Below are positions 44,055-51,644 of a stretch of DNA of 64,000 bases, piece by piece. Position numbers and translations under genes: made by a program. Source of the DNA: Novosphingobium sp. FKTRR1 (lineage in GTDB: Bacteria > Pseudomonadota > Alphaproteobacteria > Sphingomonadales > Sphingomonadaceae); NCBI RefSeq assembly GCF_020404405.1, contig NZ_JAIZDA010000018.1, positions 12,501 through 76,500 on the forward strand, in the 5' to 3' direction. The first letter of the stretch is position 1; each line of letters begins with the position of its first letter. Under the pieces are notes generated by a model that searched no databases, was not told the DNA's origin, and saw nothing but the letters and a program-made list of their open reading frames with translations.

Positions 44055-44735
44055 ATGATGATCAACCGCCTGGTCGGCTCCTCGCGCGCTTTTGCTGTCC
44101 GCCTGCTCATGCTCGGCGGAGGCTGCGTGGCGCTATCCCAGCTTGCCAGTTGCGTTGCGCCGGCGCCAGAGCCGCCCCGTCCGGCCCCGCGCCCGCTCCC
44201 GCGTCCGGCACCTGCCCCGCAACAGCGTCCTGCTCCGCTGCCTGCACCGCCACCTGTTCAGCAGATCCGCCCTGCAGCGCCCTTGCCATCGGGCAACGCC
44301 GCGCCGGTCGACTGGCATGACGCCCCGCTGGCCGATGGCATCTGGCGCTATCGTGCCGAGCCGGGCGGCAGTCTTGCTGCCTTTGTCACGCCTGCCGGGC
44401 AGACCGTGCTGAGCTTGCGCTGCAATCGGGCCGAACGCACCGTTGCGATCAGCCGGTCGGGTATCGCGGCACCGGCCCAGCAAGACCCTGCCCAATCGTC
44501 CACTGGCGCCGTGGCAACGGCCGTTCCGGCGTCGATCAGTGCGTCGACGCAACAGCGGCGGCTGACCGCCAGCTATCGCGCACCCGCATTGGTCATCACG
44601 CTGCCTGCGCAGGATTCGCTACTGGATGCGCTGGCCTTCAGCCGCGGCCGCTTTGCGGTCGACATCTATGGCACGACGATGCTGGTGGTGCCTGCCTGGT
44701 CGGAAGTGGCGCGGGTGGTCGAGGATTGCCGCTGA
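44055..44735 (+). CDS. proline-rich lipoprotein of unknown function
   Basis: A 226-residue protein. The signal region RLLMLGGGCVALSQLASC ends in a lipobox-like LASC, so lipidation at that Cys is likely. A Pro/Ala/Arg-rich linker (residues about 35-80) spans to a beta-rich C-terminal domain containing DWHDAPLADGIWRYRAEPGG and LVITLPAQDSLLDALAFSRGRF, with two cysteines (LRCNRAE and the final VEDCR). I do not recognise the domain. The start at ATG-ATG 44055/44058 is divergent from tlyA, whose alternative ATG would overlap it. Confidence 0.7.
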   Translation: MMINRLVGSSRAFAVRLLMLGGGCVALSQLASCVAPAPEPPRPAPRPLPRPAPAPQQRPAPLPAPPPVQQIRPAAPLPSGNAAPVDWHDAPLADGIWRYRAEPGGSLAAFVTPAGQTVLSLRCNRAERTVAISRSGIAAPAQQDPAQSSTGAVATAVPASISASTQQRRLTASYRAPALVITLPAQDSLLDALAFSRGRFAVDIYGTTMLVVPAWSEVARVVEDCR

Positions 44736-44942
44736 GGCAATGCCACTTCACCGCGACGAATGGCTTGCGGGAAAGTTTTCCACCGCCTTGTCGGGCGAAG
44801 CAAGCATTCTGACGGCAAAATAATTTCGATCAAGACTTGTTGTTCTGCCCGCAATGAATCATCTTCCTGTCAAGGCCGGTGCAGGGCCTTGCACTCCCGG
44901 TCCAGCCGTTCGCAAGGGCGGCGAACTTGGCTCAACAGCGCG

Positions 44943-44956
44943 AAAGGAGGTGATCC
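44943..44956 (+). promoter_or_regulatory. Shine-Dalgarno complementary to the full 16S rRNA tail
   Basis: AAAGGAGGTGATCC (with the preceding G, 15 bases) is the exact complement of the alphaproteobacterial 16S 3' end GGATCACCTCCTTTC. The GGAGG core is 7 bases from ATG 44958. Ordinary genes in this window have 4-6 complementary bases. Confidence 0.85.
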
Positions 44957-44957
44957 G

Positions 44958-45014
44958 ATGTCTCATGGTTCAGCACAGAGGTCGGCATTCCGCAACGCGA
45001 GGCATTATCGCTGA
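44958..45014 (+). CDS. 18-residue mini-ORF behind an extreme ribosome site
   Basis: The encoded peptide is MSHGSAQRSAFRNARHYR, basic (net about +4) with no hydrophobic segment, so it is not a toxin of the membrane type. It has no run of Leu, Ile or Val codons and so is not a classical attenuator leader for the downstream ilvE. The stop codon lies at the top of a perfect 8-bp stem. It is either a real micro-protein made at high rate, a leader peptide, or a ribosome-docking decoy. Reality as a gene rests on the ribosome site, the hairpin and the terminator; it is too short for composition tests. Confidence 0.55.
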   Translation: MSHGSAQRSAFRNARHYR

Positions 45015-45032
45015 TTTCCAGATAAGCGATAA
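45005..45032 (+). other. hairpin overlapping the mini-ORF stop codon
   Basis: TTATCGCT (45005-45012) pairs perfectly with AGCGATAA (45025-45032) across a 12-base loop. The TGA stop (45012-45014) sits at the stem-loop border, so a terminating ribosome would melt the stem. Confidence 0.7.
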
Positions 45033-45069
45033 AGGCATCGTGGGCGGCACTTCCGGCCGCTGACCATGC

Positions 45070-45111
45070 GAAGGGCTGCTTTCCTGCGGGAAGGCGGCCC
45101 TTCACATTTTT
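45070..45111 (+). terminator. strong rho-independent terminator
   Basis: A continuous 15-bp stem with two G-U pairs (45070-45084 with 45089-45103), four-base loop, then ACA and five T residues (45107-45111). It ends the small transcript that carries the mini-ORF, about 285 bp before ilvE. Confidence 0.85.
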
Positions 45112-45176
45112 GGGCATTCCCGGATTTCTCGACATACCGGGGCTTCATCAGCCCACGCCGCCCGGATCGACCCGAG

Positions 45177-45244
45177 GCGATCGGCCCTCAATCGCGATCG
45201 GCCCTGCATTGCGTTCGGCCCTGCATTGCGTTCGGCATTGTGCC
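45177..45244. repeat. 17-bp tandem repeats, four degenerate copies
   Basis: Units at 45177, 45194, 45211 and 45228, consensus GCGATCGGCCCTGCATT, the last copy degraded. Intergenic, between the terminator and the ilvE promoter region. Confidence 0.8.
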
Positions 45245-45396
45245 GGGCGGCAGGTTCCACTACCTCACGCCAAAGACCGCTCGGGATGAGATCAGTCTCT
45301 TTTGGACTTTAATTTCATATTCCTTGCCATTTTCGTAATTATAGTTCAACAGCGCGGAACCTCGTTCCACAAGTCCGTTCCAAGGAGTCGATGACC

Positions 45397-46494
45397 ATGG
45401 CGACGCTCGCCGAACCGCACGCTTTCACCCGCGCCCCCCACCCCGGCCTCGTGCCTGCGGACGTGCGCGCGCAGGTGCTGGCGAACCCCGGCTTCGGCAC
45501 GCGCTTCACCGACCACATGGTGTCCATCGACTATGACGCCGACCTGGGCTGGCACGATGCACAGATTCTGCCTTACGGCCCGATCGCGCTCGATCCGGCG
45601 GCGGCGGTGCTGCACTATGCGCAGGAAATCTTCGAAGGGCTGAAGGCCTATCGCCATGGCGACGAAGGCATCGCGCTGTTCCGGCCCGATGCCAACGCCG
45701 CACGCTTCAACGCCTCGGCCCGGCGGCTGGCGATGCCCGAACTGCCCGAAGACCTGTTCATCGCGGCGGTGCGCGAACTGGTGCTGGCCGATCGCGACTG
45801 GTTTCCCACGGTCGAGGGCGGCTCGCTTTACCTGCGCCCGTTCATGTTCGCGTCCGAGGCGTTCCTTGGCGTGCGCCCTTCGCGCAAGTATCGCTTTCTG
45901 GTGATCGCCAGCCCGGCGGGCAACTACTTCAAGTCGGGGGCGCCTGCCGTCTCGATCTGGGTCAGCGACTACACCCGTGCAGCGCCCGGTGGCACCGGCG
46001 CGGCCAAGTGCGGCGGCAACTACGCCGCCAGTCTGGTGCCCACCGCCGAGGCCTTTGCGCGCGGCCATGATCAGGTGCTGTTCCTTGACGCGGCCGAACA
46101 CCGCTGGATCGAGGAACTGGGCGGGATGAACCTGTTCTTCGTGTTTGCCGATGGCACGCTGCTGACACCGCCGCTGGGGGGGACCATCCTGCCGGGCATC
46201 ACCCGCGAAAGCCTGATCACGCTGGCGCGCGAAGAAGGCCTGACCCTGCGCGAGGAACGCTACAGCCTTGACCAGTGGCGCGCCGACGCGGCTTCGGGCA
46301 AACTTGTCGAAACCTTCGCCTGCGGCACCGCTGCCGTGGTGACGCCGGTTGGCAAGGTTGCCGATGCCGACGGCGAATTCCTGATCGGCAGCGGCGGCCC
46401 CGGCCAGTTGACGCAAAAGCTGCGCAACCGGCTGGTCTCGATCCAGCGCGGCGATGCCGCCGACACCCACGGCTGGGTGAACAAGATCGCCTGA
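45397..46494 (+). CDS. ilvE: branched-chain amino-acid aminotransferase
   Basis: A 365-residue class IV aminotransferase of the longer (bcat2-like) type. YAQEIFEGLKAYRH, RFNASARRLAMPELPED, LYLRPFMFASEAFLGV and SDYTRAAPGGTGAAKCGGNYAAS are the signature segments; the Lys in AKCGGNY binds PLP. EELGGMNLFFV and GITRESLITLA follow. It catalyses the last step of Leu, Ile and Val synthesis. ATG 45397 has AAGGAG nine bases upstream; ATG 45391 is too near the ribosome site. Confidence 0.96.
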   Translation: MATLAEPHAFTRAPHPGLVPADVRAQVLANPGFGTRFTDHMVSIDYDADLGWHDAQILPYGPIALDPAAAVLHYAQEIFEGLKAYRHGDEGIALFRPDANAARFNASARRLAMPELPEDLFIAAVRELVLADRDWFPTVEGGSLYLRPFMFASEAFLGVRPSRKYRFLVIASPAGNYFKSGAPAVSIWVSDYTRAAPGGTGAAKCGGNYAASLVPTAEAFARGHDQVLFLDAAEHRWIEELGGMNLFFVFADGTLLTPPLGGTILPGITRESLITLAREEGLTLREERYSLDQWRADAASGKLVETFACGTAAVVTPVGKVADADGEFLIGSGGPGQLTQKLRNRLVSIQRGDAADTHGWVNKIA

Positions 46495-46550
46495 CGTTTG
46501 GCAGGCAGGGTGGAGGGCAGATGCCGCACCCTGCCCTGTCCCCAAACGGC

Positions 46551-48827
46551 CTAGGCGGTAACGCGGGGCTGCTTCGGCATGGTCACAGCGGGACTTTCAC
46601 CGCCCACCCGCTGACGTGGCACCGTGGCGAAGTGGTGCATGTCCGCCAGCGCCAGCAACCACGCGAGCAGCGATTCCGCGCCACGATTCTCGTTGGCGCG
46701 GTCGGGGTGGAGCCCGTCGCGGCAACTGCCCGTCGCCACATCCACAACCGCAAGGCGCAGATCGTTTCGCCCGAGAAACCAGGCAAAGGCCTGTTGCGCG
46801 TCGCGTTCCCATTCCCCGGTCGGGTCCACCCTTTGGGCGGCGAGACAGGCCGCAACCGTGGCGCAAGCCTCCACCGGCTGCTGGTCGAAGGCGTGGGGGC
46901 TATCACGCGAAACCAGCAGGAACCCTTCCGAGCCGACCGGCCGGAAATGCCCGTCGGGCGCGGTCTGGATCGCCATCAGCCAGCGCAGGCTGCGCAGGCC
47001 CGCCGCGATCAGGGCAGGGGTGTTGGTGGCACTGCCGGTCTTGATCAGTGCCTCGCACAGCCGCGCGTTGTCATAGCTCAGCCGGTCTTCGAACCACACC
47101 CAGTCGGGGCTTTCGCATTGGGTCAACCGTGCGAGCAGTCGGTCCGCCAGCAAGGCCTGCAGATGCCGGGCCGCGTGATCGTAGGGATAGGCGGGGCAAT
47201 AGGCCGCCAGTCCGAGCAGGGTGAAGGCCCACGCGCGCGGCGAGGTGAAATGGCCGACGTCGATCAGCGCCAGCGCGAACAGACGTCCTGCCCAGCGTGC
47301 CAGCTGCGGATCGGAAATCGTCGCGGCGCAAACCCCGAGCGCCCATAGCGTACGGCCGTGGCTGTCTTCCGATCCGGTCGGCTCAAGCCAGCGGCGGTCA
47401 TAGCCCATGAAGTTGCGGAAGCGGCGGGTATCGGGGTTCCATGCGTGTTGGATGAAGGCGGCAAAGCGCGGAGCCATGGCCTTGGCAAAGACGGCATCCA
47501 CCCCCTCGCCCGTGCCGCAACAGGCTAGCAGGGCGCGCGCATTGTCGTCGATGCAATAGCCATGGTGGCGGTCTGGCACGCCAAGAACGGCGTGCTGGAA
47601 CAGCCCGGTATCGTCACACATTGCCGCAAAGTGGCTGACCGACGCCGGCGGCAGCGCGGTACTGTTCGCCCGTGCGCGCGCCCTGTTCAGGCTGGCGCGG
47701 AATGCATCGCGATAGCGCAGCGCGGTATTGGCCCAGGTCATCGCCCGGCTGGCATTGTAGGCCTTTTTCCCCATCGCCAGCCGCGCGGCTTCATCGATCA
47801 GCAAGTCGGCCACCGCGGCGCCAAGGCTGACCGGATCGTTGAACGGCACCAGCACGCCCGAACCATCGACCAGCAGTTCCGCCGCATGCCAGAACGGGGT
47901 GGACACCACCGGTCGCCCAAGCCCGTGCGAATAGGCGAGCGTTCCCGATGTCATCTGCGTTTCAAGCAGATAGGGCGTCACATAGACATCGCACATCGCG
48001 ATATGTTCAAGCAGTTCGGGCCGGTCGAAAAAGCGGTTGAGGAACACCACGTGATCATCGAGGCCGAGCGCATGGACCCGCGCAATCAGGCTTTCGCGAT
48101 AGCTTTCGCCGGCATCGCGCAACAGCGAGGGATGCGTTGCGCCCATCACCACATAGACCGCATCGGGTGCCTGTTCGAGTACGACGGGCATCGCCTCGAT
48201 CATCGTTTCGATGCCCTTGTTCGGACTGATCAGCCCGAACGTCAGGATCACCCGGCGGCCGGCAAAGCCGAGTGCGGCCTTGGCCTCCCCGGGCGCTTCC
48301 AGCGGTACATCGGGGATGCCGTGGGGGATCACGAGTACCCGCGCGGGATCGGCCCCATAGGTATCGATCAGGACATCGCGCCCCTTCTGCGCCATGACCA
48401 CCACCCGGGCCGAAGCCTTGAGAATGGCGTCGATGACGGTGCGCTGCGCCGCATCGGGCCGGTCGAGCACGGTGTGCAAGGTCGTGACGAGCGGCACTTT
48501 CAGCGCCGCGATCAGGCCAAGGACATAGTCGCCCGCAGCGCCGCCGAAGATGCCGAATTCATGCTGCAGGCAGGCAATGTCGAAGCCCTGCCCGTTGATG
48601 AAGTCGGCAGCGGCAAGGTAGCCCCCCGCATCCTCCTGCGCGATCGACCAGCGGACATGCGGCGGAAAATCGTATTGGCCGCCCGGATCGCACATCGCGA
48701 TGATCGCGGTCTGGGCCACGTCGTCAAGGTGGCTGACCGCCAGTTCAAGGTCGGTGGTGAAGGTCGCGATACCGCAGCGTCGCGGCAGGGCATTGCCGAT
48801 GAAGGCGACCTTGAGGCCCTTGTTCAT
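46551..48827 (-). CDS. two-domain protein: GT4 glycosyltransferase plus helical-barrel domain
   Basis: A 758-residue protein. Residues 1-380 are a GT-B fold glycosyltransferase: RRCGIATFTTDLELAV, LQHEFGIFGGAAGDYVLGL, VTTLHTVL, VIPHGIPDV, LTFGLISPNKGIETMIEA and TSGTLAYSHGLGRPVVSTP. Residues about 400-740 are repetitive and helical with Trp/Asp-rich turns (GYCIDDNARALLA, EDSHGRTLWALGV, WVWFEDRLSYDNARLCEAL), resembling (alpha/alpha)6-barrel glycosidases and phosphorylase-associated domains. A fused enzyme that both builds and trims or binds a mannan-like glycan is inferred, not shown. It would be cytoplasmic. Confidence 0.8.
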   Translation of the reverse strand: MNKGLKVAFIGNALPRRCGIATFTTDLELAVSHLDDVAQTAIIAMCDPGGQYDFPPHVRWSIAQEDAGGYLAAADFINGQGFDIACLQHEFGIFGGAAGDYVLGLIAALKVPLVTTLHTVLDRPDAAQRTVIDAILKASARVVVMAQKGRDVLIDTYGADPARVLVIPHGIPDVPLEAPGEAKAALGFAGRRVILTFGLISPNKGIETMIEAMPVVLEQAPDAVYVVMGATHPSLLRDAGESYRESLIARVHALGLDDHVVFLNRFFDRPELLEHIAMCDVYVTPYLLETQMTSGTLAYSHGLGRPVVSTPFWHAAELLVDGSGVLVPFNDPVSLGAAVADLLIDEAARLAMGKKAYNASRAMTWANTALRYRDAFRASLNRARARANSTALPPASVSHFAAMCDDTGLFQHAVLGVPDRHHGYCIDDNARALLACCGTGEGVDAVFAKAMAPRFAAFIQHAWNPDTRRFRNFMGYDRRWLEPTGSEDSHGRTLWALGVCAATISDPQLARWAGRLFALALIDVGHFTSPRAWAFTLLGLAAYCPAYPYDHAARHLQALLADRLLARLTQCESPDWVWFEDRLSYDNARLCEALIKTGSATNTPALIAAGLRSLRWLMAIQTAPDGHFRPVGSEGFLLVSRDSPHAFDQQPVEACATVAACLAAQRVDPTGEWERDAQQAFAWFLGRNDLRLAVVDVATGSCRDGLHPDRANENRGAESLLAWLLALADMHHFATVPRQRVGGESPAVTMPKQPRVTA

Positions 48828-48836
48828 CGCATCGCC

Positions 48837-48974
48837 TCAGAGCTTGCCTTTGGGCTTGCGCATGGCGGCCATCACCGGCGAACTTTCGGCCGGGCTGATC
48901 GCGACCGATGCCTTGGGCTTTTCGGTCTTGGGCTTGCGCACTTCACGGTTGCTGCGCTTTTGCGATTTGGCCAT
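48837..48974 (-). CDS. small basic conserved protein
   Basis: A 45-residue, Lys/Arg-rich protein: MAKSQKRSNREVRKPKTEK, then SPVMAAMRKPKGKL. I recognise this MAKxQKRSNREVRKPK start from short hypothetical proteins found in many proteobacteria; none has a known function. It lies 9 bp before the two-domain glycosyltransferase and is probably co-transcribed with it. GGGAAAC precedes the ATG. The longer frame upstream (to 49229) looks non-coding. Confidence 0.65.
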   Translation of the reverse strand: MAKSQKRSNREVRKPKTEKPKASVAISPAESSPVMAAMRKPKGKL

Positions 48975-49249
48975 GTCAGATGTTTCCCGGTTGCTTGTGG
49001 TCGAAATGTCCGAGCCACGTGGAAGTTCCAATGCGCCGCGCCGGTTGCGGGCGAACGGACGTTGGGCAGGCGCGCTGGGGAGCGGTGCAGCGACAATCGC
49101 GGCAGGCAGACGAAAAGGCTCGTCCCGCCAACCGGCAGGGGCGAGATCAGTCCCACGTGCCCGGAAGGATCGCCAGCAAAGTCCTGCGCTGGCCGAGCCT
49201 ACCACACATCGCAGGACTGCCTGCATCAATTCGCAAGGTTACGCGTGGC

Positions 49250-50062
49250 TCAGCCGAGCCGGTCCTCATCGGTGTAGATATCGAACCGGGTCAGTGTGAC
49301 CGGACCAAAGGTGGTGGTAAGCGCCGCATCGGCCGCATCGCGCCCGCGCGCCATCAGGATGCGCCCCCGGCGCGGACGGTTGTGGCGCGCGTCGAACACG
49401 AACCAGCGCCCCTCCAGAAACACCTCGAACCACGCCGAAAAGTCCATGTCGCCGACGACCGCCGGCAGATCCATGTCGCCCATGTAGCCGGTGCAATAGC
49501 GCGCCGGAATGTTCATGCAGCGGCACAAGGTGACCGCCAGATGAGCGAAGTCGCGGCACACGCCGACTTGTTCGTGATAGACGTCCCACGCGGTCTTGGT
49601 CGGGCGCGCCGCCATGTAGTCGAAGCGGATATGCTGGTGGACCCAGCCGACGATCGCCTGCACCAGTCCCCACCCTTGCGGGATATGGCCGAACAGGTTC
49701 CACGCGATTTCGGTCAGCCGGTCGGTCTCGCAATAGCGGCTGGCCAGCAGATACAGCAGCACGTCGTCGGGCAGTTCGGCCAGCGGCACCTGCCGCGCCT
49801 CGGGCACCACTTCATCGGGCAGGAACGGATCGTCGATCACGAACCCGCAGGAAATGACGATGCCGCCCGGTGGCATCGTCAACCGGGTACAGATGTTGCC
49901 GAAGCTGTCGACATAGTCATACAACGGCACATCGGGGGTGGTGAAGATCCGCTGCGGGGTGCGCAGATCCTTGTTGCGCGAGGCATGGACACTGAGGTTG
50001 GCCAGCATCGGCACCGCCTGGTCGCTAGCGAAACCGATGTCATAACCTGCGCGGATCAGCAT
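49250..50062 (-). CDS. transglutaminase-like cysteine protease fold protein
   Basis: A 270-residue protein. An N-terminal beta domain (residues 1-100) precedes a transglutaminase core with the catalytic Cys in VGVCRDFAHLAVTLCR. The strand that normally brings the catalytic His (HAW) reads MDFSAWFEVFLEG, with Ser in the His position; the Asp strand reads WFVFDARHN. GRILMARGRDAADAALTTTFG is a conserved tail. This pattern fits the alphaproteobacterial transglutaminase-like group, often next to alpha-E and GT genes. Whether it has peptidase activity is doubtful given the missing His. Confidence 0.8.
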   Translation of the reverse strand: MLIRAGYDIGFASDQAVPMLANLSVHASRNKDLRTPQRIFTTPDVPLYDYVDSFGNICTRLTMPPGGIVISCGFVIDDPFLPDEVVPEARQVPLAELPDDVLLYLLASRYCETDRLTEIAWNLFGHIPQGWGLVQAIVGWVHQHIRFDYMAARPTKTAWDVYHEQVGVCRDFAHLAVTLCRCMNIPARYCTGYMGDMDLPAVVGDMDFSAWFEVFLEGRWFVFDARHNRPRRGRILMARGRDAADAALTTTFGPVTLTRFDIYTDEDRLG

Positions 50063-50285
50063 GGGCGGGAAGCTTTCGTTCGAGGAAATGCCCGCATTGC
50101 GGGTTCGAAATGAGGGTCTTTGGGCAAGAAACCGACGACTTTGGCATGGGTTCCCACCGGAAAATGTGCCCTTTGCTGCAAAATTTGGCGGATCGAACCT
50201 TTCGCGCAGAGCCTACACACCTGTGGCGCCCTGACAAACGATCTTGTCGCACTGCACAATGAAGGGTTGACTGCGAGGTGTATAT

Positions 50286-50313
50286 CCATATTTTGATATT
50301 TATCGAAATATGG
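50286..50313 (+). promoter_or_regulatory. 28-bp near-perfect palindrome, likely ArsR operator
   Basis: Two 13-base arms (CCATATTTTGATA at 50286 and TATCGAAATATGG ending at 50313) match at 12 of 13 positions around a 2-base centre. It is AT-rich in a GC-rich genome and ends 8 bases before the arsR start at 50322, so binding would block transcription or initiation of the whole operon. Confidence 0.8.
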
Positions 50314-50321
50314 GGTTTGCG

Positions 50322-50699
50322 ATGGATTCAGCGCTTGCCGTCCGTGCGCTTGGCGCGCTCGCCCATGATCATCGGCTGGCGGCGTTCCGCCTGCTGGTGC
50401 AGGCCGGGCCGGCAGGATTGCCCGCTGGCGTGATCGCCGAGCGGCTGGGTCTGGCCCCGTCATCGCTCAACTTCCATCTTGCCGCGCTGGTCCAGGCCGG
50501 CCTTGTCACGCAACAACGCCAAAGCCGCCTTGTCATCCACCGCGCCGACTATGCCGCGATGGGCGATCTGATGGGCTACCTCACCGAAAACTGCTGCGGC
50601 GGGGCATCATGCGGCGACCAAGTGGTCGGCGCCGATGCCTGCTGCCCCTCTGATTTGATCGTCGACCCCACACCCATTCACGAAGGGAAAGTTGCATGA
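50322..50699 (+). CDS. arsR: ArsR-family arsenic-responsive repressor
   Basis: A 125-residue winged-helix regulator: LAHDHRLAAFRLLVQAGPAG, then AERLGLAPSSLNFHLAALVQAGLVTQQRQSR as recognition helix and wing. The metal-site cysteines of E. coli ArsR (in the recognition helix) are absent. Instead the C-terminal tail has NCCGGASC and a further ACCPS, the three-Cys layout known from Acidithiobacillus ArsR. ATG 50322 follows GGGG; an upstream in-frame ATG at 50310 lies in the operator and is less likely. It represses its own operon until trivalent arsenic binds. Confidence 0.92.
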   Translation: MDSALAVRALGALAHDHRLAAFRLLVQAGPAGLPAGVIAERLGLAPSSLNFHLAALVQAGLVTQQRQSRLVIHRADYAAMGDLMGYLTENCCGGASCGDQVVGADACCPSDLIVDPTPIHEGKVA

Positions 50700-51181
50700 A
50701 GCGTTTCCACGTCCACGTCGGTGTGACCAACATCGAAGCCTCTATCGCATTCTATTCCAGCCTGTTCGCAGCCGCGCCCACCGTCGTGCGCCCTGATTAT
50801 GCGAAGTGGATGCTTGAAGACCCGCGGGTCAACTTCGCCATTTCGCAAAAGGATGGTGCGGTCAAAGGCATCGAGCATGTTGGCCTGCAAGTGGAAGACG
50901 CGGACGAGCTGGCGGAAGTCTATGCCCGGCTGGCAACGATCGCAGCCCCCACGTTGACCGAAGGGGCCACGACCTGCTGCTATGCGCAGTCGGAAAAGAG
51001 CTGGGTTGCCGACCCCGACGGCGTTGCATGGGAGACGTTCCTGACCACGGGCGAGAGCACGACGTACGGGACCAGCCCCGCGCTCGATCAACTGGCCTCG
51101 GCCAATGCCGGCGCGACCAGCTGCTGCACGCCCAAGGCTGCCACGATCAGCGCCGCGCCCCGCGCGCAAAGCTGCTGCTGA
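50696..51181 (+). CDS. arsI: ArsI-type C-As lyase (CadI/glyoxalase family)
   Basis: A 161-residue vicinal-oxygen-chelate protein. RFHVHVGVTNIEASIAFYSSL is the N-terminal module, GIEHVGLQVED supplies a metal-ligand His, and TTCCYAQSEKSWVADPDG carries the Cys pair that binds trivalent organoarsenicals. WETF has the Glu ligand. This layout is ArsI, which splits methyl and aryl groups from MAs(III) and roxarsone-type compounds. A Cys-rich tail (SCCTPK and final QSCC) is extra. Start overlaps the arsR stop (ATGA). Confidence 0.88.
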   Translation: MKRFHVHVGVTNIEASIAFYSSLFAAAPTVVRPDYAKWMLEDPRVNFAISQKDGAVKGIEHVGLQVEDADELAEVYARLATIAAPTLTEGATTCCYAQSEKSWVADPDGVAWETFLTTGESTTYGTSPALDQLASANAGATSCCTPKAATISAAPRAQSCC

Positions 51182-51196
51182 ACCGGGGACCGCACG

Positions 51197-51631
51197 ATGG
51201 CTGTCGACATCATCATCTACCACAACCCCGAATGCGGGACATCGCGCAACACGCTGGCGATGATCCGCAACGCCGGGATCGAGCCGCATGTCGTCGAATA
51301 CCTCAAGACCCCGCCATCGCGCGCCATGCTGGAAAGCCTGATCGCGCGGGCTGGGATCACCCCGCGCGCGCTGCTGCGTGAAAAGGGGACGCCTTTTGCC
51401 GAGCTTGGTCTTGGCGACCCGGCGCTGCCCGATGCGGCGCTGATCGATGCGATGATCGCCCACCCCATCCTGATCAACCGTCCGCTGGTGGTGTCTGCGC
51501 TGGGCGTGCGGCTGTGTCGCCCGTCAGAGCTGGTGCTTGATCTGCTGCCAAGCGCGCAGCGGGGGGCCTTTGCCAAGGAAGACGGCGAGCAAGTGGTCGA
51601 CGCCGCCGGGCACCGCATCGCGCAGAACTGA
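51197..51631 (+). CDS. arsC: arsenate reductase, glutaredoxin-coupled type
   Basis: A 144-residue ArsC of the E. coli plasmid type. The catalytic Cys is in YHNPECGTSRNTLAMI near the N-terminus; LLREKGTPFAELGL and LINRPLVVSALGVRLCRP hold the conserved arginines. It reduces As(V) to As(III) with glutathione and glutaredoxin. It starts 15 bp after arsI in the same operon. Confidence 0.95.
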   Translation: MAVDIIIYHNPECGTSRNTLAMIRNAGIEPHVVEYLKTPPSRAMLESLIARAGITPRALLREKGTPFAELGLGDPALPDAALIDAMIAHPILINRPLVVSALGVRLCRPSELVLDLLPSAQRGAFAKEDGEQVVDAAGHRIAQN

Positions 51632-51644
51632 AGGACAAACGATC

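Larger units (their letters stand above)
44736..45396 (+). other. 660-bp protein-poor stretch before ilvE
   Basis: From left to right: about 100 bp with no clear signal; a perfect hairpin 44871-44877/44885-44891 (CAAGGCC/GGCCTTG); an extreme ribosome site at 44943; an 18-codon mini-ORF; a hairpin over its stop (45005-45012/45025-45032); a GCGGC/GCCGC hairpin near 45050; a strong terminator at 45070-45111; a 17-bp repeat array (45177-45244); an AT-rich block 45296-45350 likely to hold the ilvE promoter; and the ilvE ribosome site AAGGAG at 45382. The part from about 44850 to 45111 looks like a separate small transcript. Confidence 0.6.

Noticed and set aside
45356..45379. GGAAC-N15-CGTT just before ilvE as an EcfG promoter
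   Set aside because: The spacer is one base short, and the start site would fall at or after the ribosome site. GGAAC and GTTCC here also form a simple inverted repeat.
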